Shown here piece after piece: positions 55,501 through 63,956 of a stretch of 64,000 bases of DNA (position 1 is the stretch's first letter; each line of letters begins with the position of its first letter). The notes under the pieces are model-generated. The model was given only the letters and a program-made list of their open reading frames with translations, ran no database searches and was not told the DNA's origin. Origin of the DNA: Pediococcus argentinicus. Its GTDB lineage: Bacteria; Bacillota; Bacilli; Lactobacillales; Lactobacillaceae. The stretch spans positions 39,320 to 103,319 of the forward strand of contig NZ_JQCQ01000002.1 in the NCBI RefSeq assembly GCF_001437605.1, in the 5' to 3' direction. A program made the position numbers and the translations under genes.

Positions 55501-56011
55501 CAATTCGCATCCCTTTACCACCGCCACCGGCAGCTGATTTAATAAAGAGTGGATATCCTGATTCTTTTGCAAAATCCAAAGCTTCTTCGACCGTAGTCAC
55601 TGGCTCTTCTAATCCTGGAACCGTTGGTACTCCCGCTTTAATCGCGGTTACTTTGGCTTTTAATTTATCACCAAATATATCCAATAATTCGGCACTAGGT
55701 CCAATAAACTTAATTCCAGCATCAGTTACGGCCTGAGCAAAGTCTGCATTCTCTGATAAAAAGCCATAGCCTGGATGAATGGCATCAACATGATTTTCTT
55801 TAGCAATTCGGATAATATCTTTAATATCCAAATATGCTTCAATGGGTCCGTCTCCTGCACCAACTTGATAAGCTTCATCAGCTTTAAATCGATGCATTGA
55901 AAACTCATCTTCTTTGGCATAAATTGCAATCGCAGTCATACCCAATTCATGGATTGCACGAATAATTCTAGTAGCTATTTCGCCACGGTTAGCAATTAAA
56001 ATTCTTCTCAT
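52580..56011 (-). CDS. pyc: Pyruvate carboxylase
   Basis: 1143 residues. Carboxylates pyruvate to oxaloacetate with ATP, bicarbonate and biotin. Domains in order: biotin carboxylase (RRILIANRGEIATRII, SAAGGGGKGMRIVHEES, EVNPRVQVEHTVTEEVTG), carboxyltransferase (VLLTDTTMRDAHQSLFATRM, RIFDSLNWV, IGIKDMAGLLKP, PIHLHTHDTTGMG) and a C-terminal biotin carrier with VTEAMKMETT (biotinyl Lys near residue 1105). The ATG at 56011 has GGAGG 11 bases upstream and an extended -10 lies above it. Supplies oxaloacetate to the aminotransferase encoded directly after it. Confidence 0.97.
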   Translation of the reverse strand: MRRILIANRGEIATRIIRAIHELGMTAIAIYAKEDEFSMHRFKADEAYQVGAGDGPIEAYLDIKDIIRIAKENHVDAIHPGYGFLSENADFAQAVTDAGIKFIGPSAELLDIFGDKLKAKVTAIKAGVPTVPGLEEPVTTVEEALDFAKESGYPLFIKSAAGGGGKGMRIVHEESEMRRSFEMARSEASKSFGNDEIYLERYLVDPIHVEVQIIADEHGELMHLYERNSSVQRRHQKIIEFAPAVGVDENVRARIREAAIKLLKSVNYTNAATVEFLVEGDQFFFMEVNPRVQVEHTVTEEVTGVDIVQAQIRVANGERLHEDIQIPLQEDLEAVGVAIQARITTEDPMNNFVPDVGRIQTYRSPGGTGVRLDAGNAFTGAHVTPYYDSLLTKAIVHAATFEEALVKMDRVLDEFVIRGVKTNILFLKNLIHHPVFRSKLAPTTFVDETPSLFKIKPETQSITKLLNYVATTTVNGYPGIDKKLHYTHLHPHQPEIVVPSKEIVSAKTILNQSGPEAVGKWLTEQDRVLLTDTTMRDAHQSLFATRMRTNDMISVADKVAQGLPNLFSAEVWGGATFDVSYRFLGEDPWKRLETLRKQMPNTLLQMLLRGSNAVGYKNYPDNVIDEFIAQSAASGVDVFRIFDSLNWVPQMEESIKQVRDSNKIAEAAMAYTGDILDPDKTKYNLKYYVDLAKELQAAGAHIIGIKDMAGLLKPEAAYRLISELKDKVEIPIHLHTHDTTGMGVYTYARAVDAGVDVVDVASSSFSGTTSQPSMSALYYALDHSKRQPNLNVKNAEEIDQYWASIREPYEAFAHPLHGAQTEIFKVEMPGGQYTNLQQQAQALRLGHRWNEIKDMYATVNKMFGDITKVTPSSKVVGDMALFMVQNDLSEQDVLDNDYKLDFPASVVAFLKGDLGQPAGGFPKQLQKIVLGNQTALTDRPGKFAQPIDLEKTKDELEEKLNRSVTHEELLSYILYPDVFMDYSKRQEDFGPVTLLDTPTFFQGMRKGERVEFHLSQGRAAIIVLREISAADENGDRSLFFEVNGQSEEVIVHDNNAVVTTTQVPKAEPTDDSQIGATMAGSVVNVLVEKGQEVHKGDDLIVTEAMKMETTIRAPFDARVKKVIAHDGMQIASGDLLVKLTKLK

Positions 56012-56073
56012 TATTATGTAAGCCTCCAACCAAATTACGCTTTTTTAACGTTCTAAAGTATGTATTAACAGCC

Positions 56074-56082
56074 ATTATAGCA
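56074..56082 (-). promoter_or_regulatory. Extended -10 promoter of pyc
   Basis: TGCTATAAT on the minus strand (TGn plus a perfect TATAAT), about 65 bases before the pyc start; the -35 region (ATCGTT) is weak. Confidence 0.6.
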
Positions 56083-56120
56083 ACTTTCAGACTCGAACGA
56101 TAGTTTATTAAAAGAAAATT

Positions 56121-56156
56121 AAAAATCGTGAGTTGAATAATCAACCCACGGTTTTT
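56121..56156 (-). terminator. Terminator of the osmolyte/oxidoreductase/antiporter operon
   Basis: AAAAATCGTGAGTTGA, 4-base loop, TCAACCCACGGTTTTT, with two mismatches; followed on the minus strand by TTTTTAATTTT. It is next to the antiporter stop at 56159. Confidence 0.83.
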
Positions 56157-56158
56157 AA

Positions 56159-57322
56159 CTAAGCTACTGCTCTTTTTCTTCTAATTGCAATTTTTAAAAT
56201 AAATGGTGCAATGACTGTAACCAGTACAATAGTCAAAACCAATGCAGAATAGTACGAACTGCTAAGTAGATGTTCAGCAAAGCCAATTTGCAAAGTAATC
56301 AGCGCCATTTCACCCCGCGAAATCATACCCGCTCCAATAACTCGACTACTCTTTTTATCAAATCCAGATAATCTCGCACCCAATCCACATCCGTATAGCT
56401 TGGTTAGGACAGCTAAAACTGTAAATACGATGATTAATACTAAATCATTGAAGAACTGTCCAAAACTAACTGACAAGCCAACGCTAACGAAAAATACTGG
56501 AATAAATACTGCGTATCCGATTGGTTCAATTGCTTTCTCAATTTCATCATCGGAAACAGTCATTGAAATGGCAACACCAGCAAAAAAAGCTCCGATTGCT
56601 CCACTCAATCCGGCTAGATTAGATAACCATGCCATTCCTAAACAGATAACCATTGCCATAACCGGACGACTAACCGTGACGTATAATCGACTAGCTAAAT
56701 TCATCAAATATGGTGCAATCCATTTTGAAATCACATAAACACCAACGAAAAATAGCACTTGATAAAGAACTAACCATCCCAGATTTGAGTTACCTATAGC
56801 ACTAGTGTTTTGCGATGCAGTGAGCGAAATCATAACTCCGAGTAATAAAACACCTAGGATGTCATCAACAACAGCTGCCCCTAAAATGGTGGCACCTTCT
56901 TTAGTATTCAGTGTTTGATATTCCTTTAACACTTCAACAGAAATACTAACTGACGTCGCTGAGAAAATCACACCAATAAAGAGAGCTTCCATTAGGTTTA
57001 CGCCAAAAAGTAAGCTAACTCCGCCAACTATGACAACGGGAAAGATAACACCAATTCCAGCAACGATTAGAGCCGGACGAGCATATTTTTTTAGTAATCC
57101 AAGATCACTCTCTAGTCCAGCTAAAAACATCAGAATAATAACCCCAATTTCAGAAAAGATTGAGATTATATCTGAGTTTTTAACAATCGAAAATACTCCT
57201 GGTCCAATAATGATTCCGACCAATAACTCACCAACAACTGCTGGAATTCCAACTCTCGTCGAAAAGTGTCCCGCTAACATTGTTAAAACTAATATTAAAA
57301 CTAAAACGCCAACAAATTCCAT
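56159..57322 (-). CDS. Monovalent cation:proton antiporter (CPA2/KefB-NapA-like)
   Basis: 387 residues with about 12 membrane helices and no cytoplasmic KTN/TrkA domain. Typical CPA2 motifs: LAGHFSTRVGIPAVVGELLV, IIIGPGVFSI, GVIILMFLAGLESDLGLLKK, ATSVSISVEVLKEY, GAAVVDDILGVLLLGV with the conserved Asp-Asp pair, and GMISRGEMALI. Probably exchanges Na+ or K+ for protons. AGAGG lies 5 bases before the start. It is the last gene of a four-gene unit with compatible-solute import and a disulfide-reductase-like enzyme, fitting a salt-stress role. Confidence 0.9.
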   Translation of the reverse strand: MEFVGVLVLILVLTMLAGHFSTRVGIPAVVGELLVGIIIGPGVFSIVKNSDIISIFSEIGVIILMFLAGLESDLGLLKKYARPALIVAGIGVIFPVVIVGGVSLLFGVNLMEALFIGVIFSATSVSISVEVLKEYQTLNTKEGATILGAAVVDDILGVLLLGVMISLTASQNTSAIGNSNLGWLVLYQVLFFVGVYVISKWIAPYLMNLASRLYVTVSRPVMAMVICLGMAWLSNLAGLSGAIGAFFAGVAISMTVSDDEIEKAIEPIGYAVFIPVFFVSVGLSVSFGQFFNDLVLIIVFTVLAVLTKLYGCGLGARLSGFDKKSSRVIGAGMISRGEMALITLQIGFAEHLLSSSYYSALVLTIVLVTVIAPFILKIAIRRKRAVA

Positions 57323-57333
57323 AAGGCCTCTTT

Positions 57334-58665
57334 CTAGCCAAAGTACTCTAAGTCACTGGCCTCAGTTGGATAAGCAAAAATCTGTGATTGCACTTCGGAC
57401 ATAGTAGCTTTGGCATTGATAATCATTGTTAAATAATTGATAACAGTATCTGCTTCACTACTAATCACAAACGCACCAACAATTCGATTGGATTCTTTTT
57501 CGATCACAACCTCTGCTTTAGATACTGGCTCATTTGTTCGTTTATATGAGAACCAACCAGTCATATCTAATTTATTGATGTCATATTTATCGGCTTGCTT
57601 TTGAGCTTCTTCAACCGAAAGACCTACCTGAGCTAGTTTTGGCATCCCATATACTAACGTTGGAATTGCTGGATAAGTAATCCCATCTCCATATTTGAGT
57701 AACTCGTTACTCAAATATTGAGCTTCAAAACCAGAAACTGGTGTTAACTTAGGTTGCTTACGCGAAACTACATCACCCATCGCGTAAATATTTTCAACCG
57801 TCGTTTGTAAATGATCATTAACTTTAATTCCGTGTTGATCAGTTTCTACACCAATCTGGTTTAAATTCAACGTATCATCGTTCGGTCTTCTACCTGCCGT
57901 AACAAACCCTTTTTCAACTTTCAATTCAAGTCCCTGTCCGTCAGATAGTTCAATTTCACTGTTATCTTTTATTATTTTATTTATATTAACATTAAAATGG
58001 AATTGTACACCTTGTTTCTTTAACTGATCGATTAATTCATCCACACCATCTTTGGGAAATCCTTTGAGAGGACGATCATTATGATGAATTAAATGGACCT
58101 CTGCACCAGCTGCAACCGCAATTGCAGCAAACTCAAAAGCGATGTACCCACCACCCACAAATACTAATGACTTAGGTAAATGATCCATACTCAAGAAATC
58201 AGTACTTGTTTGAAGTAATTCATCTCCATCAATATTCAAACGTCCTGGTCTTTGACCAGTAGCAACAACAAATCGATCACTTTCAATTTTATCTGAACCA
58301 ACTGATAAAATATTGGCACTCTCAAATTCGGCATGCCCATCAAAAACATCGATTCCAGCATTCACTAGTCCCTGTTTGCTTCCCACTGAAACTGGAGCTG
58401 TAAAAGTTTTTTCAAACTTCATTAAGTCATCCCACTTAATTGCAGGAGTATCTTGAATACCCTTCTCAACTAAATACTCACCTTTACGTTTTGCTTCAAC
58501 GGCTGAAAGTAATACTTTTTTAGGATCACAGCCACGATTAGGACAGGTTCCGCCCCATAAATTTTCTTCAACTACCGCAACTTTTTGTCCGTTTGATTTC
58601 AAAGGATATGCTAATCCTAAACCAGCAGGGCCTCCGCCAATAATAACAACATCATATTTTTTCAT
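57334..58665 (-). CDS. Pyridine nucleotide-disulfide oxidoreductase, glutathione-reductase-like
   Basis: 443 residues. FAD site VVIIGGGPAGLGLAYPL, redox Cys pair GGTCPNRGCDPKK (Cys41 and Cys46), second nucleotide site LVFVGGGYIAFEFAAIA and the FAD loop NIYAMGDVVSR are present, with a C-terminal dimer domain. At the extreme C-terminus the usual HPTxxE active-site motif reads YPTEAS: the catalytic His is Tyr432, so disulfide reduction by the normal mechanism is doubtful. The ATG at 58665 has GGAGG seven bases upstream. It lies 16 bases after the solute-importer ATPase and 11 before the antiporter. Substrate unknown; glutathione, coenzyme A disulfide and other small disulfides are possible. Confidence 0.85.
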   Translation of the reverse strand: MKKYDVVIIGGGPAGLGLAYPLKSNGQKVAVVEENLWGGTCPNRGCDPKKVLLSAVEAKRKGEYLVEKGIQDTPAIKWDDLMKFEKTFTAPVSVGSKQGLVNAGIDVFDGHAEFESANILSVGSDKIESDRFVVATGQRPGRLNIDGDELLQTSTDFLSMDHLPKSLVFVGGGYIAFEFAAIAVAAGAEVHLIHHNDRPLKGFPKDGVDELIDQLKKQGVQFHFNVNINKIIKDNSEIELSDGQGLELKVEKGFVTAGRRPNDDTLNLNQIGVETDQHGIKVNDHLQTTVENIYAMGDVVSRKQPKLTPVSGFEAQYLSNELLKYGDGITYPAIPTLVYGMPKLAQVGLSVEEAQKQADKYDINKLDMTGWFSYKRTNEPVSKAEVVIEKESNRIVGAFVISSEADTVINYLTMIINAKATMSEVQSQIFAYPTEASDLEYFG

Positions 58666-58681
58666 TTTGTGACCTCCTAAT

Positions 58682-59650
58682 TTAATGTTTGGTTTCACTC
58701 AAATAAGAAATAATCGCCTTTCGATCAATCCATCCCACATGTTGTTGACCCTTAGCATCCAGAACCTCAACAATCGGTGTATTAGATAATTTGCTAAATA
58801 CATCCTCCAACACATCGTTGGAACGAACTTGAACCGGTGAATCAATTTGTTCAGGTGCTGAAACTGAAAACCCAGTTCGCATTATTTTATCCACGGGAGT
58901 TTCATATATATTCTTTCCAACCGTTGAGGCAAAGAAGTCTTCGACGAATTCGTTAGCTGGATGTTGCGCAATTTCTTCCGGTGTATCAACTTGTAATAAA
59001 TCACCGTGACTCATGATACCAATTCGATCACCTAACTTTAGTGCCTCATCCATATCATGCGTAACAAAAACAATTGTACTTTTTACTTTTTGATGAAGTT
59101 CTACAACTAAATCTTGCAATTGAGTTCGGACAATCGGATCCAAAGCACTAAATGGTTCATCAAATAAAATTACAGGTGGTTTAGCTGCCATAGCTCTCAC
59201 AATTCCGATTCGTTGTTGCTCACCACCAGATAATTCACGTGGATACCGATCTCGATATTTTTCAGGGTCTAAATCCACTTGTTCTAATAAATCATCAACT
59301 CGGCGATTAATTTCTTTTCGTGGGACTTTCTTCATTTCCAGAATCACGCCAATGTTTTGGCGAACTGTCATTGTTGGAAACAATGCAATTTGTTGCAAAA
59401 CGTATCCGATGTCTAATCTTAAAGTACGTAAATCATAGTCTTTAATTCTTTTACCGGCGAATAAAATATCACCATCTGTTTGAACAAATAATTGGTTGAT
59501 CATCTTTAAAGTAGTTGTTTTACCACTTCCAGAAGTTCCCACTAAGACAAATAGTTCTCCTTGATCAATCGTAAAATTAAGATCTTTAATCGTCGTTTGT
59601 CCATTAAAATCTTTCTTTACATGACGAAATTCAATCATTGGTTGTGCCAT
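58682..59650 (-). CDS. Glycine betaine/carnitine/choline ABC transporter, ATP-binding protein with CBS domain
   Basis: 322 residues, OpuCA/BilEA type. Walker A GTSGSGKTTTLKMINQL, signature RELSGGEQQRIGIVRAMAA, Walker B VILFDEPFSALDP and HDMDEALKLGDRIGIM are present. The C-terminus holds a CBS-like segment (RTGFSVSAPEQIDS, DVLEDVFSKLSNTPIVEV) that senses ionic strength in related importers. The ATG at 59650 follows AGGTGA by 5 bases and starts right behind the permease gene stop. It powers uptake of compatible solutes with the permease/binding-protein fusion. Confidence 0.92.
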   Translation of the reverse strand: MAQPMIEFRHVKKDFNGQTTIKDLNFTIDQGELFVLVGTSGSGKTTTLKMINQLFVQTDGDILFAGKRIKDYDLRTLRLDIGYVLQQIALFPTMTVRQNIGVILEMKKVPRKEINRRVDDLLEQVDLDPEKYRDRYPRELSGGEQQRIGIVRAMAAKPPVILFDEPFSALDPIVRTQLQDLVVELHQKVKSTIVFVTHDMDEALKLGDRIGIMSHGDLLQVDTPEEIAQHPANEFVEDFFASTVGKNIYETPVDKIMRTGFSVSAPEQIDSPVQVRSNDVLEDVFSKLSNTPIVEVLDAKGQQHVGWIDRKAIISYLSETKH

Positions 59651-59651
59651 T

Positions 59652-61178
59652 TTATTCACCTGCCTTTAATAAGCCATGTTGAACTAGATACGTCTTAGCA
59701 ACACCAGCAGCTGACTTCTTTTGTACGTTTACTTCATAATTCATTTCTTGCATTTGTTTGGCAGTAATCTTTCCCTTTAACTTGTTTAATGAATCAACAA
59801 CTTTCGAATGTTTACCTGCAAAGTCATCATTCATTAATGGTGCTCCCTGATATGGTGGAAAGACATGCTTATCATCTTGCAAGGTTACTAAATCTAACTG
59901 TCTTAGCTGACTATCCGTTGTATAAGCATCACAGATATTAATATCATTTTTCTTGATTGCTTCATAGCGCAATGATGGTTGCATCGACTTAATTGGAAAG
60001 TCTAAGTTATAAGCCTTCTTAATGCCAACCATTCCGTCCTTACGGTTAATAAATTCCAATGACATTCCACCATGCAATTTATCTTGAATAGCACTCAAAT
60101 CAGAAATAGTTTTGAGATGGTACTTAGCCGCGAAACTTCTCTTAACTGCAATACCAAACGTATTTTCATAATTCATTGGTTCCAAATATGTCATACGACC
60201 TTGCTGCGAAATTAATTTCTTAGCTTTTAAATACGTTCCTTGTTCAGATAATTTTTTAGTACTATCATCCTTAACCAATGTTTCTAAGACCGTCCCACTA
60301 AATTCTGGATAAATATCAATTCGATGGGCCTTTAAAGCATTAAACAAGAAACTTGTTTCACCAAAATTAGACTTGAGTTGCACTTTAACTTTGGGGTTAT
60401 CTTGCTCAATCAAATCCTTATACATATTGATTAAGATATCTGGTTCTGATCCTAATTTACCAGCAACTGTAATTTGTTCTACTGGTTTACTAAGCGACTG
60501 AACACCAACACCACCAGCAATAGCGGCAATTAGTACCCCAACCGAAATCAACATGTTCTTTAAACTCATTCTTTGTAGTAATCGAATAAGCGCACTCAAA
60601 ATAATTGCCAATAAAGCCGAGCTAATTGCACCAATTAAAATCAGCGAGGTGTCATTTCGATTAATTCCTAAAAGAATAAAGTTACCTAGTCCACCGGCAC
60701 CAATTAAAGCGGCCAATGTAGCAGTACCAACAATTAATACCATCGCTGTTCGAATACCTGAAATAATAACTGGCATCGCAATTGGAAGTTCTACTCGAAA
60801 CAATTTTTGAATTGGACGCATTCCAAATGCATCCGCCGCTTCTTCTAGAGAAGGGTCAATTTCGTCAATCCCGACATATGTATTTTGAAAAATAGGTAAT
60901 AACGCATAGATTACCAGGGCAATCACAGCTGGCACACTACCGATTCCAACAAGTGGAATTAATAATCCAAGTAATGCTAGTGAAGGTATTGTTTGTAAAA
61001 CACTAGTTATTTGTAATAAAGTTTCTGCAACTTTTGGATGATGTGTCGCCCAAATTGCCAATGGAACAGCAATCATGACCGCAATTAATAAAGCAATCAT
61101 TGATATTTCCAAATGTTGCAACAACGCTTGCCATAACTGGTCTTTTTGATCTAAAAATGTTTTGATTAAGTCACTCAA
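59652..61178 (-). CDS. Compatible-solute ABC transporter, permease fused to substrate-binding protein
   Basis: 508 residues. Residues 1-210: five to six membrane helices with the binding-protein-dependent loop DEIDPSLEEAADAFGMRPIQ. After one more helix (about 212-230) comes an OpuAC/ProX-like binding domain (ITVAGKLGSEPDILINMYKD, LVTLQDDKHVFPPYQGAPLM) facing outward. The fused layout is typical of OpuC-like/BilE systems of lactobacilli and Listeria relatives. The start is a TTG at 61178 with a weak AAAGAAG site. It heads the operon. Substrate is glycine betaine, carnitine or choline by family; a bile-exclusion role is known for one relative. Confidence 0.9.
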   Translation of the reverse strand: MSDLIKTFLDQKDQLWQALLQHLEISMIALLIAVMIAVPLAIWATHHPKVAETLLQITSVLQTIPSLALLGLLIPLVGIGSVPAVIALVIYALLPIFQNTYVGIDEIDPSLEEAADAFGMRPIQKLFRVELPIAMPVIISGIRTAMVLIVGTATLAALIGAGGLGNFILLGINRNDTSLILIGAISSALLAIILSALIRLLQRMSLKNMLISVGVLIAAIAGGVGVQSLSKPVEQITVAGKLGSEPDILINMYKDLIEQDNPKVKVQLKSNFGETSFLFNALKAHRIDIYPEFSGTVLETLVKDDSTKKLSEQGTYLKAKKLISQQGRMTYLEPMNYENTFGIAVKRSFAAKYHLKTISDLSAIQDKLHGGMSLEFINRKDGMVGIKKAYNLDFPIKSMQPSLRYEAIKKNDINICDAYTTDSQLRQLDLVTLQDDKHVFPPYQGAPLMNDDFAGKHSKVVDSLNKLKGKITAKQMQEMNYEVNVQKKSAAGVAKTYLVQHGLLKAGE

Positions 61179-61220
61179 TTTATTCAGCTTCTTTTTAATT
61201 TAATGACTTATTATCGCACA

Positions 61221-61266
61221 AAAAAAGCACTGTCCCTAGCGATAAGCCTATGAAACAGTGCTTTTT
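61221..61266 (-). terminator. Terminator after codA
   Basis: AAAAAGCACTGT pairs with ACAGTGCTTTTT over a 21-base loop. The minus-strand end has T6. It lies just past the codA stop. Confidence 0.8.
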
Positions 61267-61267
61267 A

Positions 61268-62503
61268 TCAAATAGAAAGTTTTACTTCAGCGGGTTTAGT
61301 TTCCACAATAACTTGTCCAGTTTTAATTGAATATAGCAGTTCCTTTCGCTCATTAATTTCGTCGTAAAAATCTTTGGCATTAAAGATTAAACAATCCGCG
61401 CTATTTCCAATCTTTATTCCATACTGATCACCGAGATGTAACGTTTTAGCGGCATTATTGCTGACAAAATTGTAAGAACTCTGAATTTGTGAGTAGCCCA
61501 TTAGTTGAGCAGCATGAAGTCCCATATGAACTGGATCAAGCATATTTCCGTCTCCCATAGGATACCATGGGTCCTTAATGTCATCTTCCCCAAACGAAAC
61601 ATTAACATTATGTTCTGATAATTCTTTTACGCGAGTCAATCCGCGTCGTTTAGGATACGTATCAAATCGACCACCTAAATGCATATTCACCAAGGGATTT
61701 GAAACCATATTTATTTTAGAAAGCTCCAATAATCGCATCAGTTTATAAACATAAGCATCGTTATAAGATCCCATTGCTGTAGTATGACTCGCAGTAATTC
61801 GATCTTGCAATCCAGTTTCGTATGCCAATGTAGCAAGAACCTCCAAATTGCGAGAGTTAGGATCGTCAATTTCATCACAGTGAACATCGACTAATTTGTC
61901 ATACTTTTCAGCTAATCCTACTAGATATTTTAAAGACTCCACTCCGTAGTCCCGATTAAATTCGAAATGCGGAATTCCACCGATCACATCTACTCCGGCC
62001 TTTACAGCATCTTCCAGTAACTTTTTACCATTTGGAAAGGATAAAATTCCTTCCTGTGGAAATGCAACTAGTTGAAGATTCATAAAGTCTTTCACTTCAT
62101 CCTTTAACTCCAACAGCCCTTCTAGAGCTGTAAAATTGGGATCTGTCGTATCAACATGACTACGAACAACTTGAATTCCATGACTAGCTTGTTTCTTTAA
62201 TGTTTCCAAAGCTCTTTGTTTAACATCTTTTTTAGTTAACGTCTTTTTGCGTTCTGACCAAATGCGAATCCCATCAAAGAGTGTTCCGTTTTCGTTCCAC
62301 TCCGGATCTCCAGCAGTTAAGATCGCATCTAAATGGACATGAGAATCAATGAACGGTGGTAACAACAATTTTCCATCCGCATTAATTACTTTTTCATTAT
62401 CTAACGCTATGATACTTTTACTAATTTGAGTAAATTTACCATTTTCAATTCGAACATCCTGTTTAACATTACTATTTTCAATATAGACTTGTTTAATCAG
62501 CAA
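61268..62503 (-). CDS. codA: Cytosine deaminase (amidohydrolase)
   Basis: 411 residues. Hydrolyses cytosine to uracil and ammonia. Metal-site and substrate motifs: FIDSHVHLDAILTAG (two His), VVRSHVDTTDPNF, KLVDVHCDEIDDPNSRN (His and Glu) and VSFGEDDIKDPWYPMGDGN (Asp). These match the CodA subgroup of amidohydrolases; related isocytosine or pyrimidine deaminases are possible but less likely next to codB. The start is a TTG at 62503 that overlaps the end of codB by 11 bases, so translation is coupled. Confidence 0.92.
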   Translation of the reverse strand: MLIKQVYIENSNVKQDVRIENGKFTQISKSIIALDNEKVINADGKLLLPPFIDSHVHLDAILTAGDPEWNENGTLFDGIRIWSERKKTLTKKDVKQRALETLKKQASHGIQVVRSHVDTTDPNFTALEGLLELKDEVKDFMNLQLVAFPQEGILSFPNGKKLLEDAVKAGVDVIGGIPHFEFNRDYGVESLKYLVGLAEKYDKLVDVHCDEIDDPNSRNLEVLATLAYETGLQDRITASHTTAMGSYNDAYVYKLMRLLELSKINMVSNPLVNMHLGGRFDTYPKRRGLTRVKELSEHNVNVSFGEDDIKDPWYPMGDGNMLDPVHMGLHAAQLMGYSQIQSSYNFVSNNAAKTLHLGDQYGIKIGNSADCLIFNAKDFYDEINERKELLYSIKTGQVIVETKPAEVKLSI

Positions 62504-63872
62504 TCTTCACATCTTCTTTCTGATTGGTAAAAACCTTAACACAGTAATAGAGCACTCCAACAATGATCATATCGATAAACGTTGCACCAGTTACATTTTG
62601 AATAAATGCGACTTTTTGCAGTAACCAGTATAATATTACACCAAAAATCCAAAGGCCAAATGATAGCCATTGAACGCCACCACGATACCAATAACGTCCT
62701 TGCGGATTTCCTAACTCACTGACTTGATAATTCTTCTTTGCAATCATGTAGAAATCGACAACCATAATGCTGACGATTGGTCCTAGTACCATTCCAACAT
62801 AGTCTAGAAATGCTGTAAATGTATCCAAGAAACTTCCATAGATAACTGGTATAAACGTCACTATGGTAGAAAGAATTGTGACAATAAAGAGCGATTTTTT
62901 CAAACTCAATTTGCTGAACATATTATTTAAAGCTGATCCCGCCGCCTGAATGTTAACCGCATTGGCTGTCATACTGGTTAAGACAATCACGATCATAGCA
63001 ACCATACCTAATCCTAATCGATTAGCAATCGTACTTGGATCAGAGTTATTAGCATTGTAGACTCCTGATGTAATAGCAATACTAATTGTTGCACTCAGTC
63101 CAATAAAGGCAAACCAGAATACTCCAACGAAGGCTCCAAGGAATGGTGCTGTTGTAGAAGTCTTGGATTTATTAGTAAATCTGGTGAAGTCTGCACCAGC
63201 AGTTACCCAAGCCAGATTAAATGCAGCTAAAGTATCAATCGCAGATCCAAACTTCATGTGCTGGGCACTTGGAACCTTCCAGTGTGCAATCTGACTAAAT
63301 GATACGTCCTTAAAAACAACGACCGATTCCCAAATCACGAAAATAATAACTAGAACAATTCCTATTCGCTCAATAATTTGAATCGATCGCTGCCCGGCGA
63401 TGATACTTATTAGATGCAGAACACTCATAACTACAATTCCAACAATGAGTCCAAGGTTCCCACCTGGATGACCAAATACTGGCCATCCGAATAATGTATG
63501 TAAAATGTAAGACATTGAAGTTGCTGCAATAAATGTATTAACAGCAGTCCAACCAATAAATTGTGTCAAATTCACTAATGAAGGGATAATACTACCACGA
63601 ATTCCAAATGATGCCCGAGAGATTGCCATGGTTGTAGCACCCGTTTTATAACCCATATAACCAACTAAAGCGAGAAACACATATGAAATACTAGAAGCAA
63701 TAATTAAAGCTTTAATCCCACCTACAAATCCACAGGCTGCAATAATACCACCTACAAACCACGTTCCGTTGTTAGCATTTGCTCCAACCCACGTGGCAAA
63801 CATATCCCAATAAGTCATGTGACGATGATCCTTTGAAATACTATCCACCGCATACTTCTTAGATTTATCCAT
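62493..63872 (-). CDS. codB: Cytosine permease (NCS1 family)
   Basis: 459 residues with about 12 membrane helices. NCS1 landmarks: TYWDMFATWVGANANNGTWF near the start, ISRASFGIRGSIIPSLVNLT, IGWTAVNTFIAATSM and FNLAWVTAGADFTRFTNKSK. The ATG at 63872 has GGAGG six bases upstream. A TATAAT (complement 63911-63916) lies about 40 bases above, without a good -35. It should import cytosine for the coupled codA. Confidence 0.93.
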   Translation of the reverse strand: MDKSKKYAVDSISKDHRHMTYWDMFATWVGANANNGTWFVGGIIAACGFVGGIKALIIASSISYVFLALVGYMGYKTGATTMAISRASFGIRGSIIPSLVNLTQFIGWTAVNTFIAATSMSYILHTLFGWPVFGHPGGNLGLIVGIVVMSVLHLISIIAGQRSIQIIERIGIVLVIIFVIWESVVVFKDVSFSQIAHWKVPSAQHMKFGSAIDTLAAFNLAWVTAGADFTRFTNKSKTSTTAPFLGAFVGVFWFAFIGLSATISIAITSGVYNANNSDPSTIANRLGLGMVAMIVIVLTSMTANAVNIQAAGSALNNMFSKLSLKKSLFIVTILSTIVTFIPVIYGSFLDTFTAFLDYVGMVLGPIVSIMVVDFYMIAKKNYQVSELGNPQGRYWYRGGVQWLSFGLWIFGVILYWLLQKVAFIQNVTGATFIDMIIVGVLYYCVKVFTNQKEDVKIAD

Positions 63873-63926
63873 CAGAAACCTCCTAATAATTTTTTGACAC
63901 ATTTTTAAATATTATACGCGGATGAA

Positions 63927-63956
63927 TAAAAAAATCCAGTCTTTTTTGACTGGATT
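63927..63956 (-). terminator. Terminator of a gene beyond the right window edge
   Basis: On the minus strand AATCCAGTC, 6-base loop, GACTGGATT, then TTTTTTT. It would end a minus-strand gene lying right of the window. The last 40 bases of the window hold no assignable start or stop. Confidence 0.8.
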
